Shown piece by piece: positions 59,344 through 64,000 of a stretch of DNA of 64,000 nucleotides (position 1 is the first letter of the stretch; each line of letters opens with the position of its first letter). The notes beneath the pieces are model-generated. The model searched no databases and had not been told where the DNA came from. It saw nothing but the letters and a program-made list of their open reading frames with translations. Both the position numbers and the translations under genes were made by a program. This DNA is from Bolinopsis microptera (lineage: Eukaryota; Ctenophora; Tentaculata; Lobata; Bolinopsidae): positions 19,527,975 to 19,591,974 of the forward strand of contig NC_087077.1 of the NCBI RefSeq assembly GCF_026151205.1. Reading direction: 5' to 3'.

Positions 59344-62300
59344 CCTTAGTGATAAGGGACACCTGACCAGTGAACCTGATATCAACCCACTGTTCGGTTA
59401 TCCCTGCTTGCTCTGGTGGTCTCTCTAATGTGGAGTACGTGTGCAGGAAAGTGGTGTAGCGTTGTAGAGATGTGGTCTGAAATAATGGGCTGTAGTTTAC
59501 GGTTCCTGAGTTGATATCTTCTGTGTTTCATAACCCTTATATCAAACCAAACTCCAAACAGTTACCCCTATTTGAGTATTTGATACGAAAAAAGAGTGAC
59601 ATGACTAACGATGAAATATTTCGTGTGAAGACAGATCAACCTTAAAATGTAATATCCTAATATTAACCTGTTTAGCTGCTGCCTCAATCACATCTCCAAC
59701 CTTGCGAGCCGCACCTGTTATCACGTCAATATATATTTTTGCCGGATTATCTGGTTCTGTTTCTAGATCCACTGTCCACATAGATGTCACTGTCACTCTA
59801 AAAAGTATTTTTCAATTACGGGTAAACCGCCCCTAAAACGTCACCTGTTTTTTGGGCCCAGATTGCCGAGTTAGGGCTAAATTTACAGGGTTCTGAAGTG
59901 TCTAGGAATAATATTTAAACCTTTTTCTAGCCTGCCAGGAAGATTTGGAGATTTGAAAATAAAATCAGGTACAATTTTTTTGACGTTGAAATGGAGTCAC
60001 TTTTAAAACACCACCCCTAAAATGTCAACTCTATATGTGTGATAATTACAAAATCTACAGGAGGCCTGATTTATCTTTTGTCACTAGTACTATTTGTTTT
60101 GTCTTATTAAAACATTAAGCTACTTGAAAACATTCACTCACTAAAGGAAGTACCTCAAAACCGTAATCACCCCCTAAAATGTAACGTGCACCACCTCTAA
60201 AACGTCAGCTAAAACAGGTTGTGTAGCACTCAGAATGTTGCTCAATTATTAATTTTAATCACTTCTGGGACAAATATAACCTATTTCTGAGAGGTGTCGA
60301 CCAGAATTTCTCTCTCTGTTGAAAAAAAATGGTGGAATTTAGTCAATTTACTTTTTGTGACATTTTGGGGACTTTTTGTTGAATACCCAGAACTTACGGC
60401 AAAACAGTAACTCAGTCAACAAAATTTACACCTGTAGTTAGATTATCTAGTTATAAACTAACAATTGGCACAAAAGAAATGGATTCAATGTGATTTTAAC
60501 CTAGTGCAAATTGCATGTCAAAAACTACGGTTTTTGGTACTTACTAGTTTATGGTAAACCTATGATATGCCCCCTAAAATGTCATTTTTTTCTCCCCTAA
60601 AATGTCAAATTTGTATTTTGTTCGCATGGTGTGCGATAATAGCTCTTGTTTTGGCACTTGTTAATTATTAACATCAACTATTAACGAAATGTGAGTATGC
60701 ATTGCATCTTAGGAAAAGCCTGAGTAATTTGATCAGGTTAAAATGACATTTTAGGGGGGATAATTAGACATTTTAGGGGATGTTTATTGCGATTAATAAA
60801 ATAAAACTAATTCCTTGAGCTGCCAAAGCTTTCCAATATTACCATTAGATGCTAAATATGATGTTTAATAGGCTGGTACCTCCATTTTATGGTGCTTGTA
60901 GTCTCAAAGCCAGAATTTGATAAAATGACATTTTAGGGGGCGGCCAGGTGACATTTTAGGGGAGGGTAGTAATATTGAGTAATGTATAACTTTCCATATC
61001 TCCAGTCATATGTACAAAGTTGCTAAAATATGTAAATAAAATAAATAAAATGTAAATAAATAAAATATTATAATAATACAATAAAAATACTTAATACTTA
61101 ATATTTAATAATTTGCTCAACCCGTGTACTTACGTAAGAGGGCTTGTAGATGACTGATGTTTTGTGTTCTGATAAGAGTCCACAATACTTGCTGACTCCG
61201 CAAACTTTATCCCTGTTATTCTGTAGCGAACAGAGCGTTCCTTGAATAATATGAGAAATAAGGGACAGTAAGCTAAAACCCTACCGTCCAACTTGAGAGT
61301 ACAAAATTAGTCATGTTATAGCCACATTATTTGTATGTCACGAGATATCGTCAACTGTATAAACTGAACCTGTATAAACTAACAGTTGAACCTGTATAAA
61401 CTCACAGTGTTGGGCTCCACAATATTAACTTGTAGTGTGTCCAGTAAAGGAGGTTTCCCCTCAGGTTGGTGGTAGATAGAAGAGGTGTAAGTAAAGGAGC
61501 TGAGAGGGATACCAGATCCAGCTGCCTTCCAGATCGTGCTCTCTAATCTCTTATCAGTCCTGTGTTACTCAGGTCACTCAGTAAAACAGATTACAGTTAA
61601 CTCTAATCTCTTATCAGTCCTGTGTTACAGGTCACTCGTTATCAGTAAAACAGGTTACAGTGTGTTAACTCTAATCTCTTATCAGTCCTGTGTTACAGGT
61701 CACTCGTTATCAGTAAAACAGATTACAGTGTGTTAACTCTAATCTCTTATCAGTCCTGTGTTACAGGTCACTCGTTATCAGTAAAACAGATTACAGTGTG
61801 TTAACTCTAATCTTTTATCAGTCCTGTGTTACAGGTCACTCGTTATCAGTAAAACAGATTACAGTGTGTTAACTCTAATCTCTTATCAGTCCTGTGTTAC
61901 AGGTCACTCGTTATCAGTAAAACAGATTACAGTTAACTCTAACGTGACTATGTCATATGTAAAGTGTGTTAACTCTAATCTCTTATCAGTCCTGTGTTAC
62001 GCAGGTCACTCAGTAAATTACAGTGTGTTAACTCTAGTGTAACTATAATGTAAGAAATGCATAAGATAGACAGATACAGAGACTTGGTTCTTGAATGAGT
62101 AACTTCCATAAGTAACTTTAGTAACTTTAGTAACTTTAGTAACTTTAGTAACTTTAGTAACTTTAGTGACTTTAGTAACTTTAGTAACTTTAGTAACTTT
62201 AGTGACTTTAGTAACTTTAGTAACTTTAGTGACTTTAGTAACTTTAGTAACTTTAGTGACTTTAGTAACTTTAGTAACTTCTGATCGTACCTTGCGAAGG

Positions 62301-62384
62301 TCCAGGATCCCTGGAGTGTATATCTCTTGTGAACACAGACGGTCTGGTTTACAGGAACAGTATCGTGGTTAGTCGCGTAAACTC
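59344..62384 (-). CDS. Unidentified gene, five in-phase internal exons (partial)
   Basis: Exons inferred from open frame plus GT-AG sites with matching phase: 62384-62291, 61559-61406, 61240-61134, 59797-59668 and 59476-59344. The joined protein of about 205 aa includes VNQTVCVHKRYTLQGSWTFA, TSSIYHQPEGKPPLLDTL, RYRITGIKFAESASIVDSYQ, SMWTVDLETEPDNPAKIYID and ITEQWVDIRFTGQVSLITK. There are few charged clusters, one N-glycosylation sequon (NQT) and a beta-rich look, suggesting a lumenal or extracellular domain. I do not recognise the family. Both the start and the end are missing. The first-listed exon's upstream partner should lie in or beyond the 26-bp array. The acceptor of 61559-61406 is tandemly duplicated. 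Junction phases agree across all four introns, the main reason to believe it. Confidence 0.68.
59819..61035. mobile_element. TIR element with 14-bp motif array, copy 2, inverted and truncated
   Basis: Begins CGGGTAAACC after TA and is the reverse complement of 34522 down to about 33165 of copy 1. It includes the same series of CCCCTAAAATGTCA / TGACATTTTAGGGG motifs. It ends at a TAAA-rich stretch where the last ~300 bp and the second TIR are missing. It occupies nearly the whole intron between the exons at 61240-61134 and 59797-59668. Confidence 0.88.
61541..62035 (-). repeat. About 67-bp tandem repeat of exon acceptor and 5' end (about 7 copies)
   Basis: Units contain CTCTAATCTCTTATCAGTCC then TGTGTTACAGGTCACTCG. 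In transcript sense each copy reads GTAACACAG|GACTGATAAG plus AGATTAGAG, that is, the acceptor and first ~20 bases of the exon at 61559-61406. The copy nearest the exon continues into coding sequence. Confidence 0.88.
62110..62281. repeat. 9-bp tandem repeat TAACTTTAG
   Basis: About 19 units of TAACTTTAG, with TGACTTTAG variants, directly beside the donor of the exon at 62384-62291. The open frame across it (TLV repeats) is not a gene. Confidence 0.95.
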
Positions 62385-62482
62385 CTGTATTGTGAGGATT
62401 ACTATATCATTATTTCATTTCAGCCAACCTGCAATAACTACTCAGTCCTCGCACGACTCCTACATATCCGTGTTCTATAGTA

Positions 62483-63424
62483 ACGGGTGATGATTAAAAA
62501 ATGGGACTTTTTTCAAGGGTCTTTTTAGTGTCGATAAAACTATTTTTGGTTCAAACCAATGAAACAGCGTTGTAAAACGGGCAATTTTGAACGAGTATGG
62601 TCAATGACAAGCGCCCATGAGCCCATTTTGATTGGTTCAGGAGGGCTTCTTTCATCAAGCTCAAAAATCCGTCTGTACAGTTGGGCCTAAAATCGTGTTG
62701 GCGCAGTCTCTTCTTTTGTGCCCTAAGGCCCATGTATGCTTGTAAGCCATATTCCGGGCATGTACATGTGTTGCCAGGACTCTAAAGAAGTCCTCTATGG
62801 GTTGAGATTGTCAAAATTTACTTTGGTCGATAACTTTTGGGACGAAATTGGCCCTTATGGCAAATAAAGATGTGGTTTTCCCAGAAAAATACGATCTAGC
62901 CCCATCCTAACGAACCACCTTCCACCCTTTGGGGATATTTTCTTGTAGGAACAACACCTGGCAAGGCTTCAAGCACTTTGATTTTTACGTGGTACCATTA
63001 TAGACCATGCTAAAGCCGATAGTTGACCTAGCCTCGATCTTTCACACGGTAAAATTTTACCCCTCAGGTGGTTTCTAGCCAAAATATCTTCTTACTGGTT
63101 TTAGCTACGCTGATGGGTGTTGAACCCTCGTCTTAAGCATAACATTCGGCATACTCTCTGCTAAATATTTTTTGGTATGGAAGCTTTAACTACCTGTGAG
63201 GCGACTTCTGTGAACAGAGCTTTGCTGTAAAGTTTTTATAGGACCCCTCCCCTAGTTCGAGACCATTATCGGGGACAAAGATCAACCAATTTTATCAAAT
63301 GGGGGTGGAAACTGTTCGAGTATCGTTCAGAGTAACTGGTGGTTGTGGTAAAATTTCAAAATTTTGTTCAGGTGGAATCTGAGGGCTAAAAAACATGTAG
63401 TCCCATTTTTTATTCATCACCCGT
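62483..63424. mobile_element. 942-bp TIR element inserted at TA in a 26-bp array
   Basis: Ends ACGGGTGATGA and TCATCACCCGT, continuing as ATTAAAAAATGGGACT and its near complement. It is flanked by TA. The empty site is visible in the neighbouring array (CTATAGTACTCC), which proves a TA target duplication. It contains no transposase, so it is a non-autonomous element of Tc1/mariner or similar type. Confidence 0.92.
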
Positions 63425-63426
63425 TA

Positions 63427-64000
63427 CTCCTACATAGCCGTGTTCTATAGTACTCCTACATAGCCGTGTTCTATAGTACTCCTACATAGCCGTGTTCTAT
63501 AGTACTCATACATAGCCGTGTTCTATAATACTCCTACATAGCCGTGTTCTATAATACTCCTACATAGCCGTGTTCTATAATACTCCTACATAGCCGTGTT
63601 CTATAATACTCCTACATAGCCGTGTTCTATAATACTCCTACATAGCCGTGTTCTATAATACTCCTACATAGCCGTGTTCTATAATACTCATACATAGCCG
63701 TGTTCTATAGTACTCATACATAGCCGTGTTCTATAATACTCCTACATAGCCGTGTTCTATAATACTCCTACATAGCCGTGTTCTATAATACTCCTACATA
63801 GCCGTGTTCTATAATACTCCTACATAGCCGTGTTCTATAGTACTCATACATAGCCGTGTTCTATAATACTCCTACATAGCCGTGTTCTATAGTACTCCTA
63901 CATAGCCGTGTTCTATAGTACTCCTACATAGCCGTGTTCTATAGTACTCATACATAGCCGTGTTCTATAATACTCCTACATAGCCGTGTTCTATAATACT
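63427..64000. repeat. 26-bp tandem array, about 22 copies, running off the right edge
   Basis: Unit ACTCCTACATAGCCGTGTTC plus TATAGT, with CTCATACAT and TATAAT variants. One unit lies left of the TIR element (62455-62480), so the element landed inside the array edge. It continues past 64000. Confidence 0.96.

Noticed and set aside
62406-62482. Candidate exon encoding GVVRGLSSYC upstream of the unknown gene
   Set aside because: Its donor phase does not match the acceptor phase of the exon at 62384, and its upstream boundary lies in the 26-bp array.

Overview
The window is nuclear DNA from a metazoan. The genes are split by GT-AG introns, the base composition is AT-rich, and there is a Bardet-Biedl (BBSome) subunit, two multi-exon rhodopsin-like GPCRs, animal-type CR1/RTE-like LINEs, and a Ty1/copia element whose primer site matches the 3' end of animal initiator-Met tRNA. 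An aquatic invertebrate fits best (cnidarian, sponge or spiralian are all possible). I cannot fix the phylum from sequence alone.

Layout. 1-4045: 52-bp satellite array that runs off the left edge. 5061-8742 (+): class A GPCR in five exons. 9040-17455 (-): nardilysin-like M16 metalloprotease, at least 12 exons; its C-terminal half is not seen in the window. 18453-18668 (-): BBIP1 (BBSome-interacting protein 1). 20.1-26.0 kb: LINE fragments, one of them split by a 4.2-kb inverted-repeat element with a 12-bp target-site duplication. 26.0-32.1 kb: apparently gene-free. 32.1-36.8 kb: fold-back element, a TIR element carrying a mirrored 14-bp motif array, and a 5'-truncated LINE. 38517-43551 (-): complete copia retrotransposon with identical 165-bp LTRs. 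44.9-49.4 kb: near-continuous 4.5-kb palindrome. 50050-57457 (+): second class A GPCR in five exons, with a CR1-like LINE in intron 1 and an RTE-like LINE tail in intron 3. 59344-62384 (-): five in-phase exons of a gene I do not recognise, with a second TIR-element copy filling one intron. 62.5-64.0 kb: TA-flanked TIR element inside a 26-bp array that runs off the right edge.

The most striking signal is shared by all three multi-exon protein families. Again and again the last or first ~20-80 bp of an exon, together with its splice donor or acceptor, is tandemly duplicated into the adjoining intron (2 to 16 copies), often mixed with short satellites. At 12607-12890 a conserved nardilysin exon is itself split by copies of an exonic AG|GT segment. 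That is the arrangement expected when an intron is born by tandem duplication of a proto-splice site. I regard this exon-edge repeat seeding as the candidate undescribed system. The alternative for the messier tracts is long-read assembly error in tandem repeats.
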